DNA from: Treponema sp.
Lineage (GTDB): Bacteria; Spirochaetota; Spirochaetia; Treponematales; Treponemataceae
Direction: 5' to 3'
Length of the DNA stretch: 52,612 nt
Assembly: GCA_017938365.1 (NCBI GenBank)
Contig: JAGBBT010000073.1
Span: forward strand, 1-52,612
Shown in pieces: positions 8,316-16,169 of the stretch. The notes under the pieces were generated by a model that ran no database searches, was not told where the DNA came from, and saw only the letters and a program-made list of their open reading frames with translations. The translations under genes and the position numbers were made by a program. How positions within the stretch are numbered: position 1 is the first letter of the stretch; every line of letters starts with the position of its first letter.

Positions 8316-8421
8316 TAACATCCAGCCATGATCATATCATTTGTATTTTGCAAAACATCCTCAGTAATACTTTATCTGTTAATAGTTTTATAGTCTTTTT
8401 TTTAAGTGATTTTTCTTTCAT
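8276..8421 (-). pseudogene. Tail of an unidentified decayed gene
   Basis: Upstream of the DUF4422 fragment on the same strand, a coding-looking tail reads EDVLQNTNDMIMAGCY and then the 12 residues EKGIKDAKEKIK shared with the glf C-terminus, ending at 8276. Farther upstream a start-like MKEKSLKKKTIKLL reads in another frame from 8421, so at least one shift separates the two parts. I do not recognise the parent family. The 313 bases between the chimera and the Wzi-like gene (8112-8424) hold only this, the DUF4422 fragment and the repeat arm. Confidence 0.55.
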
Positions 8422-8424
8422 ATT

Positions 8425-10116
8425 TTAAAAATTGTATTTAATTCCTAATTCTATATGATTATTAAATCTTCGCTCTGATTTTCTGCTATTTTCTTTTGAT
8501 TTATTTAGAGGATTTCTTTCATCTGTAAATACATATTTACTTTGGAACGAGAAATTTTTATTAAAAAAGTATTGTGACGAAAGACCAAAATGTAAAAAAC
8601 ATCTAATATTGCTTTCTGCAATCCATTTTCCTTCTTTCCATTCTTGTTCATATTTTTTTGAGTCTATATACATAGTGTAATCTAAATCTGGGTTATTTCT
8701 ATTTATAAAGAATTCTATACTGCCTTTTTTATGATAAACCTTAACTCCTAGGTATTGACTATTTCCTCCAGTGCCTATTCCTGCTCCTAACCATTGTCCT
8801 TTGTTTGTATATCCTTGTGTTACTTCATGGTGTGCATAAAATGTACTTGTCCAATTTATAAGTCTGTCATAATCTGCAGAACATTCTAAATGTGTCAGTT
8901 CTAACAAAATCTGCAATTTGTAATTTTCAGAAATTGTAAATATTTTTTGTGCTCCAAAGGTCCATCCTTGTGTATGAAATGGATATCGTATTATAAAATC
9001 CATATTTGGGCTAAAATCATTCCTTGCCCATTCTAAATAAAGCTCAAAATTTGAATTAGGCATTACATAATCGAATGTAAATGAAACTCTTTGATCACAA
9101 TTATCTTCTCCACCGTGCATTTTTGGCACAAATATTCTAAATGCTGAATAGGGACTTATATCGTCCCAGGTACATGTAAGTGTTCTGTTTAATCCTAGTG
9201 TGAATCCTTCAAATATCCACGGAAGACTCCAAGATAAACTTAGTCCTGCTATTAGGTTGTGGTTATTGTCTTTATTTTTGTCAAAATATTCGGATTCTGT
9301 TAATATTCCCCAAAAATTTCTGTTTTCAAGTTCTCCTAAATTCCAACCAAAATAGGGCATATGAATTTTTGTTTTTCTAAAGCCAATATCAAATTTGGGG
9401 TATGTTGGGGCATTATTTGAATGGAGTATTGGGTTGATTTGTACTGGACCTAACCAAGGTATTTGTGTTCCAACTCCTAGCGTAAATGTTTTGTATGTAT
9501 AGCGAATTTCTGTATCTCCCCAGTCGAACATCCAAAAAGATTTATCTCCAAATCGTTGAGGAGCATCAATACAGGTGAGTCCATAATATCCATATTCTGA
9601 GGCTTTATCTTTATAGGTAGAATCTCCAATTATATTTCCGTTTTGGTCGTAATTATAGGCATTGTAGGCTGGTGTTATGTAATCAAAATTCAGATTTTGA
9701 CTAAAACTTAATTGTGGTTTTATTGTGATTTCAAATCCATTTGACTCTATTCTTGCTCCTGCAGAAAGGCTTGTATTATAACCTTTTCCTTGCCATTGAC
9801 CTCCATCGTTTTGACCGTAGGGAGATGCTGTATTGAAACTGTTTTTCCATTCAGGTCCAAAGATTTTGTATTTTATGTTATTGCTAAGATTTTTTTTTGA
9901 ACCTAAGTTATTGTTTTCCCAGATGTGATTTTGTTGAGTAATTTTCCAATCGGAATCTGATAATGTTCTGTAATTTAGAGTAGGGCGTTCTGTTTTTCCT
10001 TGTATTGAAAGGAAATTAAAATAATCTTCTTCAATAGATTTTAATGCTTCTTGTGAATGTAAAGATGCTAATATAAAAAAGAATAAACATATACAAATAA
10101 TTTTTCTTTTGCTCAT
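8425..10116 (-). CDS. Wzi-like outer-membrane capsule assembly protein
   Basis: The 563-residue product starts with a signal peptide of about 22 residues (hydrophobic core, cleavage after LHSQ or close to it) and continues as alternating aromatic-rich strands that end in Tyr-Asn-Phe, typical of an outer-membrane beta-barrel. The segment around residues 90-115 (GPEWKNSFN and YGQNDGGQWQGKG) matches Wzi-family proteins, which help hold capsule or surface polysaccharide at the outer membrane. It stands alone on - strand, divergent from the WecA-like gene, with 116 bases between the starts. A very short frame (ATG AAA GAA TGA) overlaps its ATG by one base, and no good ribosome site is seen. A nine-base G tract (on this strand) lies about 105 bases upstream and is followed at once by a -10-like TATAAC, so expression may vary. 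Family assignment is likely but not certain. Confidence 0.7.
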   Translation of the reverse strand: MSKRKIICICLFFFILASLHSQEALKSIEEDYFNFLSIQGKTERPTLNYRTLSDSDWKITQQNHIWENNNLGSKKNLSNNIKYKIFGPEWKNSFNTASPYGQNDGGQWQGKGYNTSLSAGARIESNGFEITIKPQLSFSQNLNFDYITPAYNAYNYDQNGNIIGDSTYKDKASEYGYYGLTCIDAPQRFGDKSFWMFDWGDTEIRYTYKTFTLGVGTQIPWLGPVQINPILHSNNAPTYPKFDIGFRKTKIHMPYFGWNLGELENRNFWGILTESEYFDKNKDNNHNLIAGLSLSWSLPWIFEGFTLGLNRTLTCTWDDISPYSAFRIFVPKMHGGEDNCDQRVSFTFDYVMPNSNFELYLEWARNDFSPNMDFIIRYPFHTQGWTFGAQKIFTISENYKLQILLELTHLECSADYDRLINWTSTFYAHHEVTQGYTNKGQWLGAGIGTGGNSQYLGVKVYHKKGSIEFFINRNNPDLDYTMYIDSKKYEQEWKEGKWIAESNIRCFLHFGLSSQYFFNKNFSFQSKYVFTDERNPLNKSKENSRKSERRFNNHIELGIKYNF

Positions 10117-10159
10117 TCTTTCATTTTAATAAAATTTAAGATTTATTTCTATGAAAATA

Positions 10160-10188
10160 TTGTTTATGACCTTTTTCTGTGGTAGAAT
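10160..10188 (+). promoter_or_regulatory. Probable sigma-70 promoter of the WecA-like gene
   Basis: TTGTTT at 10160-10165 and TAGAAT at 10183-10188 are 17 bases apart. A transcript would start near 10195 and carry the AAAGGAG site at 10208-10214 and the C tract before the ATG. Confidence 0.5.
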
Positions 10189-10219
10189 CGTAGTGATCTT
10201 TATTACTAAAGGAGTTATA

Positions 10220-10228
10220 CCCCCCCCC
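10220..10228 (+). repeat. Nine-C homopolymer between divergent surface-glycan genes
   Basis: Nine C in a row lie between the ribosome site AAAGGAG (10208-10214) and the ATG at 10233, which are 18 bases apart, longer than the usual 5-9. Read on - strand, it is nine G immediately upstream of TATAAC (10219-10214) in front of the Wzi-like gene. Slippage would change spacing for either gene. Confidence 0.9.
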
Positions 10229-10232
10229 TCGT

Positions 10233-11327
10233 ATGTATAGTGTTTTTCCAATTTTTTTATGTGGGTTTTTATCTTTCTTTTTAAGTCTCATTTTTGTTTT
10301 TGCCACAATAAAACTTGCAAAAAAGTATAATTGGTATGATGAAGTTGATCCTAGAAAAATTCATAAAGGTTCAGTTCCTAGGTTGGGTGGTTTGGGATTA
10401 TTTTTGTCCTTTTGTATTGTTTATGTTTTTTATCGACTTTTCTTTCATAATGTTTATTTTGATGAGATGCCATTTTTTATCGGTGGTGTAGTTATATGGT
10501 TGTGTGGAATAGTTGATGATTTTTGCAATTTAAGAGCTAGAGTGAAATTTATTATTCAATTCGTATCTATTGCTGTTGTTGTATATTTGAGTCCTTTTTA
10601 TTTAGATAATATTTTTTCATTTAATCTTCCTTCTGTGGAAATCTTTGGTACTCAATTTCCTCTACTGGGTAAATTTTTAACTTTTTGTTGGATTATTTTT
10701 TTAGTAAATGCATTTAACCTTATTGATGGAATTGATTGGCTTTGTAGTGGTATTTGTCTTTTTGCTATAGGTACTATTGGATTTTTATTTATAACAAATC
10801 AGATTAATGCTTCTTTTCCTATTATTTTATGTGGAAGTATTTTAGGTTTTATGGTGTTTAATAAACCGTCTGCTAAGATTTTTCTTGGAGATGGAGGAAG
10901 TCAAACTTTAGGCTATTGTGTTGCTGTTATTCCATTATTTTTGAATCAAGGAATCGTTAGTGAGCTTAAAATTATAATTATGATTTTACTTGCTGTAATT
11001 CCTGGAACTGATGTTATTGCTGCTATTTGGCGTAGATTAAGAGAACATCGCTCTATTTTTAGTACTGATAGAGGGCATATTCATCATAAATTATTAAATA
11101 TTGGTTTTACAAAGTTATCAGCTTTGTTATATCTTTTAATTCTGCAATTTATGACATGTTTAGCTATTTGTATTTCTCAATATTTAGGTTTAGTTGGTGC
11201 TAATGTTTTACTTATAGGGACTTTTATAATTATTGTTATTTTCTTTGTATCTATTCACTTTTTAAATAGATATGTTAATAAAAAAGGAAAAGGACTCTTA
11301 TCTGAAAATGCTCAAAAAGAACATTAA
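10233..11327 (+). CDS. Undecaprenyl-phosphate sugar-1-phosphate transferase (WecA/MraY family)
   Basis: This 364-residue polytopic inner-membrane protein moves a sugar-1-phosphate, commonly GlcNAc-1-P, from a UDP sugar to undecaprenyl phosphate to start a surface glycan. Family motifs are in order: DPRKIHKGSVPRLGG at 39-53, the magnesium-binding VDDF with Asp95 and Asp96, LIDGIDWLCSG near 163, FLGDGGSQTLGY near 217 and the cytoplasmic DRGHIHHKLL near 279. About ten hydrophobic segments are visible. The sequence favours WecA-like over MraY because of the HIHH block and length. The ATG at 10233 is the only start in frame after stops at 10191-10196, yet it lies 18 bases from its ribosome site because of the C tract, so translation may be slippage-controlled. 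The patatin gene follows 16 bases on. Confidence 0.88.
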   Translation: MYSVFPIFLCGFLSFFLSLIFVFATIKLAKKYNWYDEVDPRKIHKGSVPRLGGLGLFLSFCIVYVFYRLFFHNVYFDEMPFFIGGVVIWLCGIVDDFCNLRARVKFIIQFVSIAVVVYLSPFYLDNIFSFNLPSVEIFGTQFPLLGKFLTFCWIIFLVNAFNLIDGIDWLCSGICLFAIGTIGFLFITNQINASFPIILCGSILGFMVFNKPSAKIFLGDGGSQTLGYCVAVIPLFLNQGIVSELKIIIMILLAVIPGTDVIAAIWRRLREHRSIFSTDRGHIHHKLLNIGFTKLSALLYLLILQFMTCLAICISQYLGLVGANVLLIGTFIIIVIFFVSIHFLNRYVNKKGKGLLSENAQKEH

Positions 11328-11343
11328 AATGGGTTTATAGAAT

Positions 11344-12201
11344 ATGTCTGATATAAAAAAAGGACTTGTAATGGAAGGTGGTGCAATGAGAGGAATGTTC
11401 ACCGCCGGTGTTATAGATGTTTTTCTTGAAAATGATATTTGTTTTGATGGTGCAATTGGAGTTTCTGCGGGAGCCACTTTTGGTTGTAATTTTAAATCAA
11501 AGCAAATTGGTAGATCTATTCGATATAATTTAAGATTTTGTAAGGATTCTAGGTATTGTGGTATAAAATCTTTGTTAACTTCTGGAAATTTGTATAATGC
11601 CGATTTTTGTTACAATCAGTTGCCTAATAACTTAGATCTTTTTGATTATGAAACTTATAAAAATAATCCATTAAAATTTTATATTGTAGCTTCTGATGTT
11701 CGTACAGGTTTGCCAGTTTATAAAGAATTAAAATCTTGTGATAAAAATGATTTAGAATGGATGAGAGCTTCTGCTTCTATGCCTTTGGTCTCAAAAGTTG
11801 TAGAGATTGATGGTTTTAAATTGTTGGACGGAGGAATGACAGACTCTATTCCCCTAAAGTATTTTGAGAGTATTGGTTATAACCGTAATGTTGTGATTTT
11901 AACACAGCCAAGAGATTTTATAAAAAAAGAAAATAGATTAATCAGAATAATAAAACTATTTTTATCAAAATATCCAAAAATTGTTGATGCTATGAAAAGT
12001 CGACACATTATGTACAACTCTGAAACAAAATATATTTTTGATAAAGCAGATAAAGGTGAAGTTTTTGTTATTTGCCCCGAAACTTCTTTGGGGATAAGTC
12101 GTACCGAAAGTAATGGTGATAAATTAATGAATACTTATCAACTTGGAAGAGATATTGCAAAAAAAAATCTTGATAGTTTAAAGGCATTCTTAAATATTTA
12201 A
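11344..12201 (+). CDS. Patatin-like phospholipase / acyl hydrolase
   Basis: The 285-residue protein has the Ser-Asp dyad of bacterial patatins. An oxyanion loop GGAMRG (12-17) is followed by the nucleophile elbow GVSAG with Ser41 and the catalytic Asp162 in LLDGGMTDSIP. It has no signal peptide and should cleave acyl groups from lipids at the cytoplasmic side, although substrates of this subgroup are not well known. It sits 16 bases after the WecA-like gene in the same direction and may share its transcript. Its stop overlaps by four bases the stop of the flavin-reductase-like gene on the other strand, so no separate terminator is possible between them. No strong ribosome site precedes the ATG, which again hints at coupling with the upstream gene. 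Confidence 0.87.
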   Translation: MSDIKKGLVMEGGAMRGMFTAGVIDVFLENDICFDGAIGVSAGATFGCNFKSKQIGRSIRYNLRFCKDSRYCGIKSLLTSGNLYNADFCYNQLPNNLDLFDYETYKNNPLKFYIVASDVRTGLPVYKELKSCDKNDLEWMRASASMPLVSKVVEIDGFKLLDGGMTDSIPLKYFESIGYNRNVVILTQPRDFIKKENRLIRIIKLFLSKYPKIVDAMKSRHIMYNSETKYIFDKADKGEVFVICPETSLGISRTESNGDKLMNTYQLGRDIAKKNLDSLKAFLNI

Positions 12202-12662
12202 TCTTTTAATTTGAATGCAGCAACAGCTTCTCCCATAAATATTTTTACAGTACTTTCTTCTATGATTTTTATTAATTTGAATTCAATAATTGCCTTTGCG
12301 TTTTCAGGAAGAATAAAAGTATCTGTCTTAGTTGCTTTAGTTCCTTTTATATTGAACATTGCAAATTTATCTATATTTTTGTCGGATACTGAACCACATT
12401 TATTTATGATTTCATCATTTTCATTTTTTGGAATACAGATTGAAAATTCTTTAGTGCGTTCAATATTCTTTGCACATTGGTGATTTGGATCAGAAACAAA
12501 AAGTACTTTTGTAACAGGTTCGTAATCATAAGTAGTAAACCAACCAATTGGTGTAATATTGTATTGTTTTTCGTTTATTCCTTTTGTACAAACTAATGCT
12601 GTCTTTCCTTGGTCTATAAGTTTATAAGCTTTTGTTAAGTCTTCATTGATAAATTTGTTCAT
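12198..12662 (-). CDS. Flavin reductase-like / FMN-binding split-barrel protein
   Basis: The 154-residue product resembles small flavin reductase or flavoredoxin-like proteins: after a short helix the strand GKTALVCTKG is followed by NITPIGWFTTYDYEP, then VLFVSDPNHQCAKNIERTKEFSICIP. The last segment is the conserved place where flavin reductases have a substrate-specific loop and a strand. Such proteins bind FMN and work with NAD(P)H or as electron carriers in the cytoplasm; the partner is unknown. A good AGGAGA ribosome site precedes the ATG. It follows the cca gene on the same strand with a gap of 21 bases and probably belongs to that operon. The sequence is short for the family and the exact activity is open. 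Confidence 0.68.
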   Translation of the reverse strand: MNKFINEDLTKAYKLIDQGKTALVCTKGINEKQYNITPIGWFTTYDYEPVTKVLFVSDPNHQCAKNIERTKEFSICIPKNENDEIINKCGSVSDKNIDKFAMFNIKGTKATKTDTFILPENAKAIIEFKLIKIIEESTVKIFMGEAVAAFKLKD

Positions 12663-12683
12663 TATTTTTCTCCTATTGTTTAT

Positions 12684-14081
12684 TTAGTTTATTAAATTTG
12701 AAGCAATTTCAATTAATTTTTCTTTGTTGTTTTGAGTAGGGTCGTCTAATACAGTTTGAAATAATTGGTTTAAAATTATACCTATTTTTTTACCTGGTTT
12801 TACTCCTAAGGCAATTAAATCGTTTCCATTTATTTTTAAATCTTTTAGACTTAATGCTGTATTTTCTTTGTTTACTTTATTTATTCTTTCTGTAAGTTCA
12901 TTTAAATTTTTTATTGTTTCGCTATTAGGTAGCACTTTTTGATTATTCATACCATAAATGTCTGCAATCCTTAAATCAAATAAGTCTTCAAAGTTTTCGG
13001 CTCCGATTTTTACAATAAACCTTCTTACTGCTGCATCTGTCCAATTTGATTGGTAATAAAACATATGCTCTTTTACTAAATGACAAACATTATCAATAAT
13101 ACTATTTGGAAATTTTAATCTAAATAATATATTTCGTGTAATTTTTTCAGATTTTAATTCGTGTTTTAAGAAATGGATTATAAGGAGTTTTTCTGCTGAA
13201 TTTGGATTTTCTATAAAAGATTCTGTTCTTGTATCTTTTTTACCAATATCATGAAATAAAGCTGCTAGCCGAACATTTAATTTATTTTTTGGGGCTCCAT
13301 CACAGGCATAAATATTATGGTCTAGTATATCAAATTGATGAAAGCCTCTTGAATCTGCTTGTGTTATATTTTTACATTCTGCTAATTCTGGAATAAATAA
13401 ATTTAGAACACCAGTTTCTTCCATTAGTTTTAATCCTATGGATGGTTTTTCTGATTTTAATATTTTTTCAAATTCGTCTCTAAACCTTTCGATTGAGATT
13501 GATTTTATTTTATCTTTTATTTCTTTTTCGAAAATTGCTTTATATGTATCTTTTTCTATACAGAATGATAACTGTGAAGCAAATCTTAATGCTCTAATTG
13601 GTCTGAGTCCATCTTCAAGAAATCTATCTTTGGGGTTACCTACAGTTCTTATTATTTTTTTCTTTATATCTTTTTTCCCCTTAAAAGGGTCTACGAGTTT
13701 TCCATTATTGAGATTTGCAGCAATGGCATTCATGGTAAAATCCCTACGACTTAAATCATCTTCTATTGTTTTTGCGTAAGTAATTTTGTCTGGATGACGA
13801 CCATCTGAGTATCCTTGATCTGCTCTATATGTTGTAACTTCTATTTCTTTATTCATAAAGAGAACAGTTACTGTTCCGTGGGCAATTCCTGTAGGGATTA
13901 CTTTTTTAAAAAGTCTTTTTACATCTTCTGGATGTGCATTAGTTGCTAAATCCCAATCAGATGCTTCTTTTTTTAGAATTACATCTCTTACAGCTCCTCC
14001 AACAAGGTATGCTTCATATCCGGCGTTTTTGAAAATTGTATTCATTTGTTTTAATTCTTTTGGAATTTTTATTCTGTTCAT
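12684..14081 (-). CDS. cca: CCA tRNA nucleotidyltransferase
   Basis: The 465-residue enzyme adds or repairs the CCA end of tRNAs. The class II nucleotidyltransferase head is clear: GGAVRD at 28-33, then SDWDLATNAHPED with the catalytic Asp42 and Asp44. Next come the RRDFTMNAIA block that reads the incoming base, the RFLEDGLRPIRALRFASQL region, and an HD domain (LFHDIGK near residue 275). This HD-bearing form is usual in many bacteria. It is needed here because none of the three tRNA genes in the window encodes CCA. The ATG follows the stop of the upstream small membrane protein gene with no gap, and the ribosome site AAGGAA lies inside that gene, so they are coupled. Confidence 0.93.
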   Translation of the reverse strand: MNRIKIPKELKQMNTIFKNAGYEAYLVGGAVRDVILKKEASDWDLATNAHPEDVKRLFKKVIPTGIAHGTVTVLFMNKEIEVTTYRADQGYSDGRHPDKITYAKTIEDDLSRRDFTMNAIAANLNNGKLVDPFKGKKDIKKKIIRTVGNPKDRFLEDGLRPIRALRFASQLSFCIEKDTYKAIFEKEIKDKIKSISIERFRDEFEKILKSEKPSIGLKLMEETGVLNLFIPELAECKNITQADSRGFHQFDILDHNIYACDGAPKNKLNVRLAALFHDIGKKDTRTESFIENPNSAEKLLIIHFLKHELKSEKITRNILFRLKFPNSIIDNVCHLVKEHMFYYQSNWTDAAVRRFIVKIGAENFEDLFDLRIADIYGMNNQKVLPNSETIKNLNELTERINKVNKENTALSLKDLKINGNDLIALGVKPGKKIGIILNQLFQTVLDDPTQNNKEKLIEIASNLIN

Positions 14082-14486
14082 TTAAAGTATTCCTTGTGAG
14101 TATGAATTTATTGTTTTTGATATTAAAGAAATTGACAGTGTTACTAAAAATAATAAGAAAAAAATAATCATATGTATCAAGAAAAATTTTTTTTTCTTTG
14201 TAAGATAATAGTAAATGCACTCAGCAAATGCAGCAAAGCTAAAAAATGCCGCACCTATTGCTGAATAACAGCACAGTGTAAGTATAAGATTTAGGTTTTT
14301 TTCGAGAAAATTTTGCATATTTCCCATAAAAAATAAAAAGATTTGTGAAATAAGTATGAATAAAAAAAAGAAAAAAGAACGTCTTGTTAATGAAAGTAAT
14401 AATGGTAATCGTCTAAAAATAGAAAAAAATCTTTTTTCTTTTCGCTTTTGAGTATTTTTATTTTTTTTTGATATGCTCATTTTCAT
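14082..14486 (-). CDS. Small membrane protein of unknown function
   Basis: The 134-residue product is very basic at its N-terminus and then has three hydrophobic segments at roughly residues 36-56, 66-88 and 100-122, so it is an inner-membrane protein. I recognise no family. The gene is first in a - strand run with cca and the flavin-reductase-like gene, directly abutting cca. The start is uncertain: ATG codons at 14486 and 14480 are both possible and neither has a clear ribosome site. The region between it and the divergent lipoprotein gene at 14614 should hold promoters for both. Confidence 0.6.
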   Translation of the reverse strand: MKMSISKKNKNTQKRKEKRFFSIFRRLPLLLSLTRRSFFFFLFILISQIFLFFMGNMQNFLEKNLNLILTLCCYSAIGAAFFSFAAFAECIYYYLTKKKKFFLIHMIIFFLLFLVTLSISLISKTINSYSQGIL

Positions 14487-14521
14487 ATTAATTATTATTT
14501 GACGATTTTATTCATTAACCT

Positions 14522-14550
14522 TTGAGAAGTTTTCTTTTTTATTATATATT
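14522..14550 (+). promoter_or_regulatory. Probable sigma-70 promoter of the SPFH-like lipoprotein gene
   Basis: TTGAGA at 14522-14527 and TATATT at 14545-14550 are separated by 17 bases. The transcript would have a leader of about 55 bases with a GAGG site before the ATG at 14614. Confidence 0.55.
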
Positions 14551-14613
14551 AATTTTGTAATATATAAAAAGTACTTATGTTTTTAATTTTACGCAATTTT
14601 TTTTGAGGTTTTT

Positions 14614-15444
14614 ATGAAGAAATTTTTAGTGTTTTTTACATTATTTATTTTAGTTTCTTGTACAGTTTTTTATTTTGGAGTAACAAACTTAAAAATAAAA
14701 AATGATGAATATGGTATTTTAGTTTCTAGAATTTCTGGAGTAAAAGATAATGTTATTGAAAGTGGAAAGTTTAATTGGAGTTGGGAAGTTTTGATTCCTA
14801 AAAATACTTCACTAATAAAAATACCTAAAAAAGCCATTTTGTTTTCAAATCTTACAGAAGGTTCTTTACCTTCTTCAGAGATTTATAGTAATCAGATTAA
14901 AGGAAATCCCGATTTTTCTTATTCTTTTGAATATGAGTTATATATTTCTTTACAACCAAAAAGTGCTATAGAATTAGTCAAGAATGGCTCTATAACTAAT
15001 TCAGATGATGTAAAGTTGTATCTTGAAAGAATATCTAAAAGTGTCTGTGCTGATATTACTAAATTTCTAATAAATAAAAATACTGATTCTGAAGATAAAA
15101 TGTCATCAATAATTAATTCGGAACAAATTATAGCTGATTCTGATATTATGGAAAAATATAATAATGTTAATTTTTCTGAAATCTATGTAAAAAATGCCAA
15201 AATGCCTGATTTAAAATTATATTCCTTGGCTGAAAAATCATTTAAGGATTTTCAATTTTTAGTTGATTCTGAATTGTCAAAATCAGCAAATTTACAGGCT
15301 AGAAAGATTTTAGATGATACTCGATCTATTCAAAAATTAGCCCAATTAGGAGAGGTATTAAAGAAGTATCCAGAATTATCTACTATTTTGAGTAATGGAG
15401 ATTCTGCAAATGTTTTAAATGCATTAAATAATTTAGGTAATTAA
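14614..15444 (+). CDS. Putative lipoprotein with SPFH/Band 7-like region
   Basis: The 276-residue protein starts with a lipoprotein-type signal: Lys-Lys, a hydrophobic core and LVSC at residues 13-16, so Cys16 may be lipidated. It could alternatively be a simple membrane anchor. After it the strand NLKIKNDEYGILVSRISGV and a WEVLIPKNTSLIKIP segment resemble the start of SPFH/Band 7 (prohibitin-like) domains, followed by a helical second half, which is how such proteins form membrane-bound oligomers. I am unsure of the family. It has its own promoter and a GAGG ribosome site, and the chorismate mutase follows after 21 bases. Its role is unknown. Confidence 0.6.
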   Translation: MKKFLVFFTLFILVSCTVFYFGVTNLKIKNDEYGILVSRISGVKDNVIESGKFNWSWEVLIPKNTSLIKIPKKAILFSNLTEGSLPSSEIYSNQIKGNPDFSYSFEYELYISLQPKSAIELVKNGSITNSDDVKLYLERISKSVCADITKFLINKNTDSEDKMSSIINSEQIIADSDIMEKYNNVNFSEIYVKNAKMPDLKLYSLAEKSFKDFQFLVDSELSKSANLQARKILDDTRSIQKLAQLGEVLKKYPELSTILSNGDSANVLNALNNLGN

Positions 15445-15465
15445 AACACTTAATAGGAGTTATAT

Positions 15466-15843
15466 ATGAATAAAAAACTTTATGCTATTCGAGGTGCTAC
15501 AGGTGCTGAAAATAATAAAGATTCAATTTTAAAAAATGTTTCTGAAATGTGTAAGGAGTTATTTGGAAAAAATAAAATCCTTCCTGAAGATATTGTTTCT
15601 GTTCAGTTTACTGTTACAAATGATTTAGATGAAATGAATCCTGCTGCAGCTTTAAGAAGAGGTGATTGTGGTATTGATACATCAAAATTGGCTCTTTTTT
15701 GCAGTCAAGAACCTAATATAAAAGGTTCTCCAGAAAAAATGATTAGAGTGCTTGTTACTGTTTATTTGCCTTTGGAATCAGAGGTGTATCATGTTTATAT
15801 CAACGGTGGAGAAAAACTTCGTCCCGATTTTGCAAAAAAATAA
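15466..15843 (+). CDS. aroH: Chorismate mutase, AroH type
   Basis: At 125 residues this has the length of the monofunctional AroH class, a trimeric pseudo alpha/beta-barrel enzyme converting chorismate to prephenate for Phe and Tyr synthesis. Family blocks are present in order: IRGATGAENN (Arg9 binds substrate), VQFTVTNDLDEMNPAAALRR, FCSQEPNIKGS, the IRVLV strand with the active-site Arg, and VYHVYINGGEKLRPD at the end. A clean AGGAG ribosome site precedes the ATG. No other aromatic amino-acid genes are near. It is the second gene after the SPFH-like lipoprotein and probably ends before the tRNA promoter, although no strong hairpin is seen. Confidence 0.9.
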   Translation: MNKKLYAIRGATGAENNKDSILKNVSEMCKELFGKNKILPEDIVSVQFTVTNDLDEMNPAAALRRGDCGIDTSKLALFCSQEPNIKGSPEKMIRVLVTVYLPLESEVYHVYINGGEKLRPDFAKK

Positions 15844-15872
15844 AAAAAATTAAATATTTTTAAAAAATTGTA

Positions 15873-15901
15873 TTGACACTTTTTTTTATAAAAGATATAG
15901 T
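15873..15901 (+). promoter_or_regulatory. Strong sigma-70 promoter of the tRNA-Thr/tRNA-Tyr transcript
   Basis: A perfect TTGACA (15873-15878) and TATAGT (15896-15901) are 17 bases apart. The transcript begins near 15908 with a small hairpin, TGTTC-GCAA-GAACA (15909-15922), just before the tRNA. Confidence 0.85.
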
Positions 15902-15925
15902 ATCTATATGTTCGCAAGAACAAAT

Positions 15926-15998
15926 GCTGCCTTAGCTCAGTTGGTAGAGCACGTGATTTGTAATCTCGGGGTCGAGGGTCCGAGTCCTTCAGGCAGCT
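15926..15998 (+). tRNA. tRNA-Thr (anticodon TGT)
   Basis: The acceptor stem GCTGCCT/AGGCAGC pairs fully, the D arm is standard, and the anticodon loop TTTGTAA gives TGT. Two features are unusual: a T-T mismatch in the middle of the anticodon stem (CGTGA against TCTCG), and a T loop TCCGAGT with C where nearly all tRNAs have the U that becomes pseudouridine 55. CCA is not encoded. The gene is read with tRNA-Tyr, 12 bases downstream. Confidence 0.88.
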
Positions 15999-16010
15999 TT
16001 TTTTATTTTA

Positions 16011-16092
16011 GGGGAGTTTCCCGAGTGGTCAAAGGGGACAGACTGTAAATCTGCTGCTTCTTGCTTCGTAGGTTCGAATCCTTCACTCCCCA
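16011..16092 (+). tRNA. tRNA-Tyr (anticodon GTA)
   Basis: A class II tRNA of 82 bases with acceptor stem GGGGAGT/ACTCCCC, anticodon loop CTGTAAA (GTA), a long variable arm as expected for bacterial tRNA-Tyr, and a standard T loop TTCGAAT. CCA is not encoded. It shares the transcript of tRNA-Thr. Confidence 0.93.
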
Positions 16093-16097
16093 AATGT

Positions 16098-16136
16098 TAA
16101 AAGGTCTTAAAACTGAGTTTTTAAGGCCTTTTTTTA
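16098..16136 (+). terminator. Intrinsic terminator of the tRNA operon
   Basis: An imperfect stem, AAGGTCTTAAAAACT-like on the left and TTTTTAAGGCCTT on the right, is followed by a T run. It lies just after tRNA-Tyr and before the next coding operon. Confidence 0.85.
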
Positions 16137-16169
16137 TGTTTTTTTCATTTTTGTTGTTTGGAGAAAATG

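Noticed and set aside
15909..15922. LexA-type operator in the tRNA leader
   Set aside because: TGTTC-GCAA-GAACA has the half sites in the opposite order from the GAAC-N4-GTTC box; it is better seen as a small leader hairpin.
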